Part shown: one piece after another, positions 23,775 through 31,441 of the stretch | Layout of the letters: every line of letters starts with the position of its first letter | How positions within the stretch are numbered: position 1 is the first letter of the stretch | Source of the DNA: Pseudoxanthomonas mexicana | Lineage (GTDB): Bacteria > Pseudomonadota > Gammaproteobacteria > Xanthomonadales > Xanthomonadaceae | Length of the DNA stretch: 33,263 nt | Direction: 5' to 3' | NCBI RefSeq assembly: GCF_010093385.1 | Contig: NZ_PDWV01000042.1 | Coordinates: 1 to 33,263 of the forward strand | Program-made: the position numbers and the translations under genes | Notes under the pieces: model-generated | What the model saw: the letters and a program-made list of their open reading frames with translations, nothing else | What the model was told of the DNA's origin: nothing | Databases searched by the model: none

Positions 23775-24584
23775 TCACCCGCACTTCGAATAACCACAGT
23801 TCAAGCACGTCGCGCACCCATCCATGATCACGAGCGCCTTGGTGCTGCACTTGTGGCACAGGGTTGCAGAGGGCGGGAAGCTGGCGCCATCGCCGGTCAC
23901 GGCGATGTCCTCGGCGGCGCCCAGGGCGGGCGCGGCCGGTGCGGCGGGCGCGGCGGCGGGGGCCGCGCTTACGTCAGCGTTTTTTTTTGCGCGGTCTTCG
24001 TACTGCTTGCGCTTCTCGGCCAAGATGGCGCGCTGGTGCGCACTCATTTCCGGATCGTGGATCAGGCCGATCGACTTCATGTGCTCTTCCACGATGGCGC
24101 CCAGCTCCGCCACCAGCGACGGCATGTACACGCCACCGGCCTTGAAGTAGCCGCCGCGCGGATCGAACACCGCCTTCATCTCGTCCACCAGGAACGTCAC
24201 GTCGCCGCCCTTGCGGAACACCGCCGACATGATGCGCGTCAGCGCCACGATCCACTGGAAGTGCTCCATGGACTTGCTGTTGACGAAGATCTCGAACGGA
24301 CGACGCAGCTCGTGCTCCGTGCCGGCGTTCAGCACGATGTCGTTGATGGTCACGTACATGGCGTGCTCCACCAGCGGCGACTTGATCTTGTAGGTGCTGC
24401 CGATCAGGACTTCCGGGCGCTCGATGCGCTCGTGCATCTGGATGATGTTGTCCTGCGGGGTTTCCTTTTCCACCGTCTCGCGCGCCACCGACGCCGTGGG
24501 GACCGGCGCTGCGGCTTCGCGCGCCTTGTCTTCCGGGGTGAGGACGCTGTAGCCCTTGATTTTCTTGTCGATCTTGACGGCCAT
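23775..24584 (-). CDS. nrdJb: NrdJb: C-terminal part of split adenosylcobalamin-dependent ribonucleotide reductase
   Basis: 269 residues. It carries the TSCPD-type region (RPFEIFVNSKSMEHFQWIVA, LTRIMSAVFRKGGDV, AVFDPRGGYFKAGG) and ends with a cysteine tail, CHKC then CATCLNCGYSKCG. In class II reductases this tail shuttles electrons from thioredoxin to the active-site disulfide. The split into nrdJa and nrdJb is known from Pseudomonas aeruginosa. Here a histone-like gene intervenes. An Ala/Pro linker (AAPAAAPAAPAAPALGAAE) joins body and tail. A run of nine A residues in the coding strand (23988-23980) precedes the linker; one extra A would end translation at once. Start ATG 24584 follows CAGGA. 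Confidence 0.88.
   Translation of the reverse strand: MAVKIDKKIKGYSVLTPEDKAREAAAPVPTASVARETVEKETPQDNIIQMHERIERPEVLIGSTYKIKSPLVEHAMYVTINDIVLNAGTEHELRRPFEIFVNSKSMEHFQWIVALTRIMSAVFRKGGDVTFLVDEMKAVFDPRGGYFKAGGVYMPSLVAELGAIVEEHMKSIGLIHDPEMSAHQRAILAEKRKQYEDRAKKNADVSAAPAAAPAAPAAPALGAAEDIAVTGDGASFPPSATLCHKCSTKALVIMDGCATCLNCGYSKCG
23980..23988 (-). other. A9 homopolymer inside nrdJb
   Basis: Nine consecutive T on the plus strand (A9 in the mRNA sense) within codons for AKKN. Insertion of one A by polymerase slippage changes the reading to KKKR and a TGA stop, removing the linker and the redox cysteine tail. Confidence 0.7.
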
Positions 24585-24664
24585 GACGGGAGAATCCTGT
24601 TCGTGTTCTGAAAGTTGTCGTCGATGGGCGGGGCCTGGCCTTCCGGGCCGGCGACCGCCCCAAC

Positions 24665-24686
24665 CCTCCCCCGGACCCGGGGGAGG
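24665..24686 (-). terminator. G/C-rich hairpin after the histone-like gene
   Basis: CCTCCCCC, loop GGACCC, GGGGGAGG, about 20 bases beyond the stop at 24706. No T-tract follows, so read-through into nrdJb is likely. Confidence 0.4.
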
Positions 24687-24705
24687 AGGGGTGAAGCATC
24701 AGGTC

Positions 24706-25287
24706 TTACTTACGGGCCGCTTTTTTCGCGGCTTTCTTCGGGGCCTTGCGGACGGCCTTCTTGGCCGCTTTCTTCGGAGCGGCTTTCTTCGCCGCCTTCT
24801 TCACGGGCGCCTTGCGGGCGACCTTCTTCACTGCCTTCTTGGCCGGCGCCTTCTTGGCGGCGGCCTTGCGGACGGTCTTCTTCACCGCCTTCTTGGCCGT
24901 GGCCTTCTTGCTGGCCGCCTTCTTGGTGGCCTTCTTGGCGGCCGACTTCTTGGTCGCCTTCTTCGCGGCCTTCTTGCCGGTCACCTTCTTCTGCAGGCTG
25001 GCGGCTTCGGCCTTGGCGCTGGCACTGGCCGCGGCCAGCGTCTTCTTCGCCTTGGCGACGGTCTTCTTCACCGCCTTGGTGGCCTTGTCGGTGCGCTTGG
25101 CCACGGCCTTCTTCGCCTTGGCGATATCGGCAGTGACCGTCTTGCGCGCCTTCTTGGCCGCCTTCTTGGCCTTGGCGACCGTCTCGCTGGCGGTGGAGGC
25201 CACCGCTTCGCCGATGCCGGCCACTGTTTCCTTCACGCTCTCGGCGGCGCCGGAAAGCGTCGCCGTGACACCATTACCGTTGCTCAT
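24706..25287 (-). CDS. Histone H1-like Lys/Ala-rich DNA-binding protein
   Basis: 193 residues. After an ordinary N-terminus (MSNGNGVTATLSGAAESVKE) the protein is built from KKA/KKAAKKA-type repeats to the end (KKVTGKKAAKKATKKSAAKK, KKAPAKKAVKKVARKAPVKK), with almost no hydrophobic residues. Such eukaryote-H1-like proteins (AlgP, BpH1, HctB types) bind DNA without sequence preference and compact the nucleoid. GGAGG lies near the ATG at 25287. It stands between the two halves of the split ribonucleotide reductase on the same strand, an uncommon place for a nucleoid protein. The repeated AAGAAGGCC codons make this gene prone to length change. Confidence 0.85.
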   Translation of the reverse strand: MSNGNGVTATLSGAAESVKETVAGIGEAVASTASETVAKAKKAAKKARKTVTADIAKAKKAVAKRTDKATKAVKKTVAKAKKTLAAASASAKAEAASLQKKVTGKKAAKKATKKSAAKKATKKAASKKATAKKAVKKTVRKAAAKKAPAKKAVKKVARKAPVKKAAKKAAPKKAAKKAVRKAPKKAAKKAARK

Positions 25288-25606
25288 GCTGCCCTCCTTG
25301 TGGGCGAGGTTGTGACGCTGCCGATGCTATACCCGATGGCGCGGGGTGGAACGGTGAAACCGGTGAATCTTTGGTTCAACTTTCTGGAGCCGCTCTCCCC
25401 GCGGGCGGGGATGGTGGCCTCTCCTTCTCCCCACACGCGGGGAGAGGTTCTTGCCTCTCCTTCTCCCCGCGAGCGGGGAGAAGGTGCCGAAGGCGGATGA
25501 GGGGCCGCTTTTCGCATGGAGCAAGAGCAGCTCGCTGCGCTCGCTCCCCTCTCCCGCCCCTTCGGGGCACCCTCTCCCACCCGGGGAGAGGGGTAAGACA
25601 GGTGCC
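25288..25606. repeat. Intergenic block of tandem stem-loops
   Basis: No gene is supported here. Two copies of a 36-base unit, CCTCTCCTTCTCCCC followed by GGGGAGA(A/G)G, occur at 25418 and 25454, each folding into a G/C stem (CTCCCC...GGGGAG). A related stem starts at 25393 (CTCTCCCCGCGGGCGGGG), and another ends the block at 25570-25592 (CCCTCTCCCACCCGGGGAGAGGGG), directly after the nrdJa stop. The GAAGGTGCCGAAGGCGGATGAGGGGC context is the widespread gammaproteobacterial 'CTCTCCC' intergenic repeat. It may slow transcription between nrdJa and the histone-like gene. Confidence 0.65.
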
Positions 25607-27757
25607 TCAGAACTTGCCGTAGTAGCCTTCCTTCAACGCGTCGAACAGGTTGGCGGCGGTGTGCATCTCGCCGTCGTACTCGATCTGCTCGTTGCCCTTG
25701 ACCTCGATGACGTTGCCGTCTTCCAGCTCGAAGCGGTAGGTGGTGTTCTCCAGATCCGCTTCCTTCACCAGCACGCCCTGGAAGGCGGCCGGGTTGAAGC
25801 GGAACGTGGTGCAGCCCTTCAGGCCCTGCTGGTGGGCGTAGCGGTAGATGTCCTTGAACTGCTCGTACGGGTAGTCCGTGGGCACGTTGGCGGTCTTGGA
25901 GATGGAGCTGTCCACCCACTTCTGCGCGGCGGCCTGCACGTCCACGTGCTCCTTGGGGGAGATGTCGTCGGCGGCGATGAAGTAATCGGGCAGCCTGGCG
26001 TCCGGGTCGTCCGAGAACGGCATGGCCTTGGGGTTGACCAGCTCGCGGTATGCCAGCAGCTCGTAGGAGTAGACGTCCACCTTTTCCTTGGACTTCTTGC
26101 CTTCGCGGATCACGTTGCGGCTGTAGTGGTGCGCGAACGAGGGCTCGATGCCGTTGCTGGCGTTGTTGGCCAGCGACAGGCTGATGGTGCCGGTGGGCGC
26201 GATGGAGCTGTGGTGGGTGAAGCGGCTGCCCACTTCGGCCAGCTCGTCCACCAGGTCAGGCGCGACTTCGGCCACGCGCTGCATGTAGCGGCTGTACTTG
26301 GCGTGCAGCACCTTGCCGGGGATCTCCTGGCCGACCTTCCAGCCGTCCTTCGCCATTTCCGGGCGCTGGCGCAGCATGGCGGCGGTGACGGTGAACAGCT
26401 CGTCCATGATCGGCGCCGGACCCTTCTCCTTCGCCAGGGCCAGGCCCATTTCCCAGCCGGCCACGGCCATCTCGCGGGCGATGGCTTCGGTGAACTCGCA
26501 GGACTCGGCGCTGCCGTACTTGTGCTTGAGCATGGTCAGGGTGCTGCCCAGGCCCAGGAAGCCCATGCCGTGGCGGCGCTTGCGCAGGATCTCCGCCTGC
26601 TGCTGCGGCAGCGGCAGGCCGTTCACTTCGACCACGTTGTCCAGCATGCGGGTGAACACGCGCACGACTTCCTTGTATTCCTCCCAGTCGAAACGGGCCT
26701 GGTCGGTGAAGGGGTCGCGCACGAAGGTGGTCAGGTTGACCGAGCCCAGCAGGCAGGCGCCGTACGGCGGCAGCGGCTGCTCGCCGCACGGGTTGGTGGC
26801 GCGGATGGTCTCGCACCACCAGTTGTTGTTCATCTCGTTGACGCGGTCGATCAGGATGAAGCCCGGCTCGGCGTAGTCGTACGTCGAGACCATGATCATG
26901 TCCCACAGGTGGCGGGCGCGGATGTGGCCGTAGATCTTGCAGGCCACCAGGCCGTCGTCGCGGACGATGTAGTTCTTGTGGGTGGGCCACTCGCGCCAGA
27001 CGACCTGGGCGGCGTCCTCGATGTCGATGTCGCCCTTCTCCTTGATGTTCACCGGGAACACCAGCGGCCAGTCGGCGTCCTGGTCCACGGCCTGCATGAA
27101 GCCGTCGGTGATCAGCAGCGACAGGTTGAACTGGCGCAGGCGGCCGTCTTCGCGCTTGGCGCGGATGAAGTCCTTCACGTCCGGGTGCGAGATCTCGAAC
27201 GTGCCCATCTGCGCGCCGCGGCGGCCGCCGGCGCTGGAGACGGTGAAGCACATCTTGTCGTAGATATCCATGAAGGACATCGGGCCGGAGGTGTAGGCAC
27301 CGGCGCCGGCGACGAAGGCGCCCTTCGGACGCAGGGTGCTGAACTCGTAGCCGATGCCGCAACCGGCCTTCAGGGTGAGGCCCGCCTCGTGGACCTTCTC
27401 CAGGATGCCGTCCATCGAGTCCTCGATGGTGCCGGACACGGTGCAGTTGATGGTGCTGGTGGCCGGCTTGTGCTGCTGGGCGCCGGCGTTGGAGGTGATG
27501 CGGCCGGCCGGGATGGCGCCGCGGCGCAGCGCCCACACGAAGCGCTCGTACCAGTAGGCGCGCTTCTCGGGGGTGGCTTCGGCGTCGGCCAGGGCGCGGG
27601 CCACGCGCTGGTAGGTGCCATCGATGTCGGCGTCCAGGGCCTCGCCCTGCTTGGTCTTCAGCCGGTACTTCTTGTCCCAGATGTCCTGGGACGCCGGCTG
27701 CATGGGGATCAGGGTGGGCTGTTCCGTCTTGACCGCCTCGAGGCGCACCGTACTCAT
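25607..27757 (-). CDS. nrdJa: NrdJa: catalytic part of adenosylcobalamin-dependent (class II) ribonucleotide reductase
   Basis: 716 residues. It reduces ribonucleotides to deoxyribonucleotides with a thiyl radical generated from coenzyme B12, so it works with or without oxygen. Key residues: Cys105 in STINCTVSG (one of the reducing pair), NPCGE at 322-326 with the radical-site N, C324 and E326, and the glycine-rich KAGCGIGYEFSTLRPKG region. The C-terminus stops at LKEGYYGKF without the cysteine tail, which is supplied by NrdJb. CAGGAG lies 12 bases before the ATG, slightly far. Two NrdR-box-like sites 31 bp apart lie about 255-300 bases upstream. No cobalamin riboswitch is visible. Confidence 0.93.
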   Translation of the reverse strand: MSTVRLEAVKTEQPTLIPMQPASQDIWDKKYRLKTKQGEALDADIDGTYQRVARALADAEATPEKRAYWYERFVWALRRGAIPAGRITSNAGAQQHKPATSTINCTVSGTIEDSMDGILEKVHEAGLTLKAGCGIGYEFSTLRPKGAFVAGAGAYTSGPMSFMDIYDKMCFTVSSAGGRRGAQMGTFEISHPDVKDFIRAKREDGRLRQFNLSLLITDGFMQAVDQDADWPLVFPVNIKEKGDIDIEDAAQVVWREWPTHKNYIVRDDGLVACKIYGHIRARHLWDMIMVSTYDYAEPGFILIDRVNEMNNNWWCETIRATNPCGEQPLPPYGACLLGSVNLTTFVRDPFTDQARFDWEEYKEVVRVFTRMLDNVVEVNGLPLPQQQAEILRKRRHGMGFLGLGSTLTMLKHKYGSAESCEFTEAIAREMAVAGWEMGLALAKEKGPAPIMDELFTVTAAMLRQRPEMAKDGWKVGQEIPGKVLHAKYSRYMQRVAEVAPDLVDELAEVGSRFTHHSSIAPTGTISLSLANNASNGIEPSFAHHYSRNVIREGKKSKEKVDVYSYELLAYRELVNPKAMPFSDDPDARLPDYFIAADDISPKEHVDVQAAAQKWVDSSISKTANVPTDYPYEQFKDIYRYAHQQGLKGCTTFRFNPAAFQGVLVKEADLENTTYRFELEDGNVIEVKGNEQIEYDGEMHTAANLFDALKEGYYGKF

Positions 27758-28011
27758 GGTTGTGTTGTTCTCCTGAAAACGACTGGAACTTGGCTAATGA
27801 CTGTGGCGGGCGGGCCTGGGCCTGCCCCGGTATCTCATCGCGGACCCGGACGACGGGGACGCCGGCGCGGGCCGCCGCACAGGATGCGCTGCCCGGATGG
27901 CCGGATTGTGGTGGTGGGCCCTGACGTTGCCGTGCTGCCCACTGCGTCCCTCGACCTCATGCGCCAATCCCCAAAGGCGCCCGATTTCCCAAGCGCAAAG
28001 CCCGACGTGAA

Positions 28012-28058
28012 ACACCAGTGCTTGGGTCCGCTTCGTGCTGGACCGCAACATCTTGTGT
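28012..28058 (-). promoter_or_regulatory. Pair of NrdR-box-like operators upstream of nrdJa
   Basis: On the minus strand ACACAAGATGTTGCGG (28058-28043) matches 12 of 16 positions of the NrdR consensus ACACWATATATWGTGT. ACCCAAGCACTGGTGT (28027-28012) matches 10 of 16, keeping AC at one end and GTGT at the other. The starts are exactly 31 bp apart, the known spacing of NrdR box pairs (three helix turns). NrdR is the ATP/dATP-sensing repressor of nrd genes. Confidence 0.5.
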
Positions 28059-28073
28059 CCGCACGAAGCCGTC

Positions 28074-28103
28074 AAACTACGCCCGGGGGTGCCCCCTGTC
28101 AAC
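28074..28103 (-). promoter_or_regulatory. Candidate nrdJa promoter
   Basis: Minus strand: TTGACA (28103-28098), 18-base spacer, TAGTTT (28079-28074). A second, nearer candidate is TTGACG (28075-28070) with GATGTT (28052-28047), whose -10 falls inside the first NrdR-like box. Which one is used cannot be told. Confidence 0.4.
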
Positions 28104-28108
28104 CGGAT

Positions 28109-28137
28109 TGACATGACAATTGCATCGCCCTAAACCC
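28109..28137 (+). promoter_or_regulatory. Candidate promoter of the DegP-like gene
   Basis: TTGACA (28109-28114), 17-base spacer, TAAACC (28132-28137). The -35 is perfect; the -10 is weak. It would give a leader of about 145 bases. Confidence 0.4.
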
Positions 28138-28286
28138 ACCGTCCGTCGTCGCCCGGTGGACCCGGCCAGGGCGGCGCGGTGGGTGAACTTCATTGCCGGT
28201 TTAGGGGTCCGTGCGCAGACTCATTCAGGTTCCGCGGGACGCCCCTGGCGCCCGCTCCCTCCGACGCAACGAGCTGCCGACCGACC

Positions 28287-29768
28287 ATGAAGAAAGCGCT
28301 GCGCCCGTTCCCCACCCTGATCGCCCTGTCCGCCGCCGCCGCGTTCGGCGGGTTCGCCGCCACCGGCCTGAACGACCTGCTGCAGAAGCCCGCCAACGCC
28401 GCGCCTGCCGCCGCGGCCGCCGTACCGGCCGCTGCCGCCCTGCCCACCGCGGTGGACGGGCAGGCGCTGCCTTCGCTGGCGCCCATGCTCAAGCGCGTCA
28501 CCCCCGCGGTGGTCAGCGTGTACAGCCGGCAGACCGTGCGCGTGGCCAGCCCGCTGGGACCGTTCGGCGACGACCCGATCTTCCGCCGCCTGCTGGGCAT
28601 TCCCGACATGCCGCGCGAGCGGGTGGAACGCGCGCTGGGCTCGGGCGTGATCGTGGATGCCGCGCGCGGCTACGTGCTGACCAACCACCACGTGGTGGAG
28701 AACGCCGACGGCGTGTCGGTCACGCTGAGCGACGGTCGCCAGGTGGAAGCCGAGTTCATCGGCTCGGACCCGGACACCGACGTGGCCCTGATCCGCATCC
28801 CCTCCCCGAACCTGACCGCCGTGCCGATGGCCAACAGCGACCAGCTGCAGGTCGGCGATTTCGTGGTGGCGATGGGCAACCCCTACGGCCTGGGCCAGAC
28901 GGTCACCTCGGGCATCGTGTCGGCGGTGGGCCGCAGCGGCATCCCGGTGGCGGGCTACCAGAACTTCATCCAGACCGACGCCTCGATCAACCCGGGCAAC
29001 TCCGGCGGCGCACTGGTCGACCTGCAGGGCCGGCTGGTCGGCATCAACACCGCCAGCTTCAACCCGCGCGGCAGCATGGCCGGCAACATCGGCCTGGGCT
29101 TCGCCATTCCCATCAACATGGCGCGCGGCATCATGGAGCAGCTGATCGCCAACGACGGCGTGGTGCGCCGGGGCACGTTCGGGGTGGAATCGCAGGACGT
29201 GGACGAGCGCGTGGCGCGCGGCCTGGGCCTGGACCTGCCCCGTGGCGCACTGGTGACCCGCGTCTACCCCGGCTCGGCTGCGGCCGAGGCCGGACTGCAG
29301 CCCGGCGACGTGGTGCTGGCGGCCAACGGCCAGCGCATCGACAACCGCGCGGCGCTGCACAACTTCGAAGGCCTGCAGCCGGTCGGCACGCGCGTGGCGC
29401 TGGACGTGCGCCGCGACGGCAAGCCGCTGCAACTCAACGTGGCGCTGAAGGAGGGCGCGCGCAGCGCCGACGGCGCCAGCCTGGATCCGCGCCTGGCCGG
29501 CGCCACCCTGAAGGAGATGGACGAGTCGGCGCGGCAGGCCGTGCGCGGCATGATCCGCGGTGCGCAGGGCGGCGTGCAGGTCGGCAACGTGGCGCGCGAC
29601 AGCCGCGCATGGAACAGCGGCCTGCGCCCGGGCGACATCATCGTGGCCAGCAGCAGCGGCGAGTTCGGCGACCTGCCTGGCTTCCGCGCCAGCTTCGAGC
29701 GCAAGCCGGCGCAGCTGGTGCTCAATATCCTGCGCGGGCGCGGCACGGGCCGGCTGCTGATGCAGTGA
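28287..29768 (+). CDS. DegP/HtrA-type periplasmic serine endoprotease
   Basis: 493 residues from the ATG at 28287; the frame open from 28179 is not used. The signal sequence [20 protein letters not shown] leads to the periplasm. The trypsin-like domain (about 60-285) has catalytic His135 (TNHHVVE), Asp165 (DTDVALI) and Ser239 (GNSGGAL), and the activation loop [13 protein letters not shown]. Two PDZ domains follow (about 300-385 and 400-490, with [16 protein letters not shown] and [13 protein letters not shown]). It should degrade or hold misfolded envelope proteins under stress. A usual DegP LA-loop of Q-rich type is absent, and the short loop after SRQTV resembles DegQ/MucD more. A hairpin follows the stop. 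Confidence 0.92.
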   Translation: MKKALRPFPTLIALSAAAAFGGFAATGLNDLLQKPANAAPAAAAAVPAAAALPTAVDGQALPSLAPMLKRVTPAVVSVYSRQTVRVASPLGPFGDDPIFRRLLGIPDMPRERVERALGSGVIVDAARGYVLTNHHVVENADGVSVTLSDGRQVEAEFIGSDPDTDVALIRIPSPNLTAVPMANSDQLQVGDFVVAMGNPYGLGQTVTSGIVSAVGRSGIPVAGYQNFIQTDASINPGNSGGALVDLQGRLVGINTASFNPRGSMAGNIGLGFAIPINMARGIMEQLIANDGVVRRGTFGVESQDVDERVARGLGLDLPRGALVTRVYPGSAAAEAGLQPGDVVLAANGQRIDNRAALHNFEGLQPVGTRVALDVRRDGKPLQLNVALKEGARSADGASLDPRLAGATLKEMDESARQAVRGMIRGAQGGVQVGNVARDSRAWNSGLRPGDIIVASSSGEFGDLPGFRASFERKPAQLVLNILRGRGTGRLLMQ

Positions 29769-29778
29769 ACCAGGGCAG

Positions 29779-29863
29779 GAGTGAGTGGAGAGGAGTGAGA
29801 AGTGAGGAGTGAGTGCCTTGCCCCGCTGTCCGCTCACTCCTCACTCCTCTCCGCTCACTTCTC
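29779..29863. terminator. Long GAGTGAG inverted repeat after the DegP-like gene
   Basis: The left arm GTGAGTGGAGAGGAGTGAG begins at 29781; its complement with one mismatch lies at 29840-29860. Further GAGTGAG units on both sides allow slipped pairing. It is probably a terminator or a mobile intergenic repeat; no T-tract is obvious. Confidence 0.5.
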
Positions 29864-29902
29864 GCCCGCCCCCCATCTAACAGCCCGTTCACTCCCGTGC
29901 AT

Positions 29903-29908
29903 TAGAGT
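29903..29908 (+). promoter_or_regulatory. -10 box TAGAGT of the YqjD-type operon
   Basis: TAGAGT lies 31 bases before the ATG-AGC at 29939, with AGGAGA as ribosome binding site. Unlike the genes at 7638 and 8387 this one has a leader. No convincing -35 is seen. Confidence 0.4.
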
Positions 29909-29938
29909 GGTCCCATCCCCCGCCTGCAGGAGACACCC

Positions 29939-30307
29939 ATGAGCATGCCCACCAACACCGATGCCTTGAAGTCCAACCTCGGCGAAGCCGGTTCGCACCT
30001 GGCCTCGGCCGCCGCGGCCGCTGGCGAAGCGATCAAGGGCGCGGCCAGCGCCGCCGGCGACGAACTGCGCCTGGGCAAGGCGAACGTGAAATCCGAGCTG
30101 GCCGACCGCGCGCTGTCGGGCATCGCCGCGGCCGAAGCCGGCGGCGGTGCCGCGCGCGAGCAGGTCGACGCGCTGATGGACAAGGGCCGCGACCTGATCG
30201 ACAGCGCCGCAGACCTGATCCGCGAGCGTCCGCTGGCCTCGTTCGGCGTGGCCTTCGCCGCCGGCTGGATCATCGCCAAGCTGGCACGCAGCGGCGGCGA
30301 CAAGTAA
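29939..30307 (+). CDS. DUF883 / ElaB-YqjD family tail-anchored protein
   Basis: 122 residues, CAGGAGA before the ATG. An Ala-rich amphipathic helix (LASAAAAAGEAIKGAASAAG, ADRALSGIAAAEAG) is followed by the family's C-terminal anchor DLIRERPLASFGVAFAAGWI and then IAKLARSGGDK. E. coli YqjD, ElaB and YgaM bind stationary-phase ribosomes and tether them to the inner membrane through this tail. Two more genes follow at once, matching the yqjD-yqjE-yqjK order of E. coli. Confidence 0.8.
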   Translation: MSMPTNTDALKSNLGEAGSHLASAAAAAGEAIKGAASAAGDELRLGKANVKSELADRALSGIAAAEAGGGAAREQVDALMDKGRDLIDSAADLIRERPLASFGVAFAAGWIIAKLARSGGDK

Positions 30308-30316
30308 GCCCGCCGC

Positions 30317-30808
30317 GTGAGCGACGCGCCCCGCGATACAGACACCCCCGCGCCGCCCAACCTGGCCGACACCCTGAGGGACGTCGGTGCGGCGGGCCGC
30401 GCGGCGTTCGGTTCGGCCAAGGGGGCCGGCCGCGCGTTCCGCGGGCTGGTCTCCGCCGATTTCGCCCTGGCGCGTAGCGCCTTCGGGCGTGCACTGGCCT
30501 GGGCGTGCGTGGCGATCGTGTTCGGCGCCTCGGCGTGGCTGCTGGTGACCGGCGCGCTGATCGCGCTGATGCAGCGCTTCGGTTTTTCGTGGTTCCAGTC
30601 GCTGTCGGTGGCCGCGCTGCTGAGCCTGGCGGTCACCGCGTTCGCGGCCTGGAAGGTGGGGCGCTACTTCGACTACACCGGCATGCATGCCACGCGGCGC
30701 CAGCTGTCCAAGCTGGGCCTGTTCGACGAGGACGCCGCCATCGACGACGACCCGCCCCCTGCCGGCACCGCGCACGATCCGCGCGCCGCCGACCACGGAG
30801 GCGCGTGA
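30317..30808 (+). CDS. YqjE / DUF1469-type phage-holin-family membrane protein
   Basis: 163 residues from a GTG start at 30317, nine bases after the preceding stop. A soluble N-terminus (LADTLRDVGAAGRAAFGSAK) is followed by two membrane helices about 58-84 and 93-116 (WACVAIVFGASAWLLVTGAL, LSVAALLSLAVTAFAAW). This is the two-helix layout of putative actinobacterial holin-X/DUF1469 proteins such as YqjE. The acidic C-terminus (FDEDAAIDDDPPPAG) is unusual. The stop overlaps the next ATG (TGATG at 30806-30810). Confidence 0.72.
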   Translation: MSDAPRDTDTPAPPNLADTLRDVGAAGRAAFGSAKGAGRAFRGLVSADFALARSAFGRALAWACVAIVFGASAWLLVTGALIALMQRFGFSWFQSLSVAALLSLAVTAFAAWKVGRYFDYTGMHATRRQLSKLGLFDEDAAIDDDPPPAGTAHDPRAADHGGA

Positions 30809-31236
30809 TGCGTTTCGAGAAGCTGCTGCAGCACGTGCAGCGCGCCGAGCAGCGGGTCGAGCTGCGTGCCACCCACGCGCAGCTGCAGTGGGCCACGCTG
30901 AAGCAGGCCTGGCGCGAGGGCTGGACGCCCGGCCGCATCGTCATCGCCGGGCTGGTCAGCGGCTTCCTGGCCGGCCGCGCCGAGCCGCTTCGCGCCATGA
31001 ACGGCGCGCGCTGGATGCAGATGTTCACCGCGGTCTCCAGCTTCCTGGCCACCGCGCAGGCCGCGGCCGCCGCCGAGACCGCCGAGCAGGCGGCCGACAC
31101 CGCCCAGGAAGCGCAGGAACAGGCCGACGTGCAGGCCGACGAGGAGCCGCTGGTGGACGAGGCCTTCGACGAGGACGAGATCGTGGTCACCGCACCGCGC
31201 CCGGCCGAAGCCGCGACCGAGCTGTCCGAGCGCTGA
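30808..31236 (+). CDS. Hypothetical third protein of the YqjD-type operon
   Basis: 142 residues. The start at 30808 is fixed by the TGATG overlap with the preceding gene. A basic N-terminal helix (MRFEKLLQHVQRAEQRVELR) is followed by a weakly hydrophobic segment (GRIVIAGLVSGFLAGRAEPL). An Ala/Glu-rich helix (AETAEQAADTAQEAQEQADV) comes next and an acidic tail. Position matches E. coli yqjK, but sequence similarity is not evident by eye. Confidence 0.65.
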   Translation: MRFEKLLQHVQRAEQRVELRATHAQLQWATLKQAWREGWTPGRIVIAGLVSGFLAGRAEPLRAMNGARWMQMFTAVSSFLATAQAAAAAETAEQAADTAQEAQEQADVQADEEPLVDEAFDEDEIVVTAPRPAEAATELSER

Positions 31237-31252
31237 AGGCTCCCAGGGCTGC

Positions 31253-31397
31253 TGTAGGAGCGACGTCAGTCGCGACCGCACGCCATCCATCGCGGGGAAA
31301 GCCGGCCGTTCTTTTTCCCAGACGCGCTGCGGCGCGTTCACCCTCTTGCATACGGCGCCGCTATCGGGGCGCGCTCGCGACTCACGTCGCTCCCACA
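31253..31397. repeat. Inverted pair of GTAGGAGCGAC REP-like sequences
   Basis: TGTAGGAGCGACGTCAGTCG at 31253 (to 31275 with CGA) and its complement, TCGCGACTCACGTCGCTCCC plus ACA, at 31375-31397, differ at one base. Each arm also has an internal dyad GCGAC/GTCGC. This is the REP-type repeat common between genes in Xanthomonadaceae, probably spread by a RAYT transposase elsewhere. It lies between two same-strand genes and could end the YqjD-type operon. Confidence 0.75.
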
Positions 31398-31441
31398 GGG
31401 GACGTTGCACAATCGCGCATCCTTCCGGCGGCCACCTGCCC

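Larger units (their letters stand above)
27758..28286. promoter_or_regulatory. Divergent control region of nrdJa and the DegP-like gene
   Basis: A 529-base gap with no gene. Its right part holds TGTCAA-CCGGA-TTGACA (28098-28114), which gives a perfect -35 box on each strand, and two NrdR-box-like sites (28012-28027 and 28043-28058). The left 250 bases (long leader of nrdJa) show no recognisable riboswitch, only G/C-rich short dyads. Confidence 0.5.

Noticed and set aside
25451..28111. 886-codon plus-strand frame opposite nrdJa
   Set aside because: Shadow frame of a G+C-rich gene; His/Val/Gln-rich nonsense composition and no start signals, while the minus strand carries clear reductase motifs.
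27758..28120. Cobalamin riboswitch before the B12-dependent reductase
   Set aside because: The leader contains GCACTGG-like words but no B12-box arrangement or conserved junctions; the signal there is better explained by paired NrdR-like sites.
28211..29837. Frames of more than 500 codons on both strands over the DegP-like gene
   Set aside because: Arg/Gly/Ala-rich or His-rich shadow frames; the catalytic triad and PDZ motifs fix the true frame.
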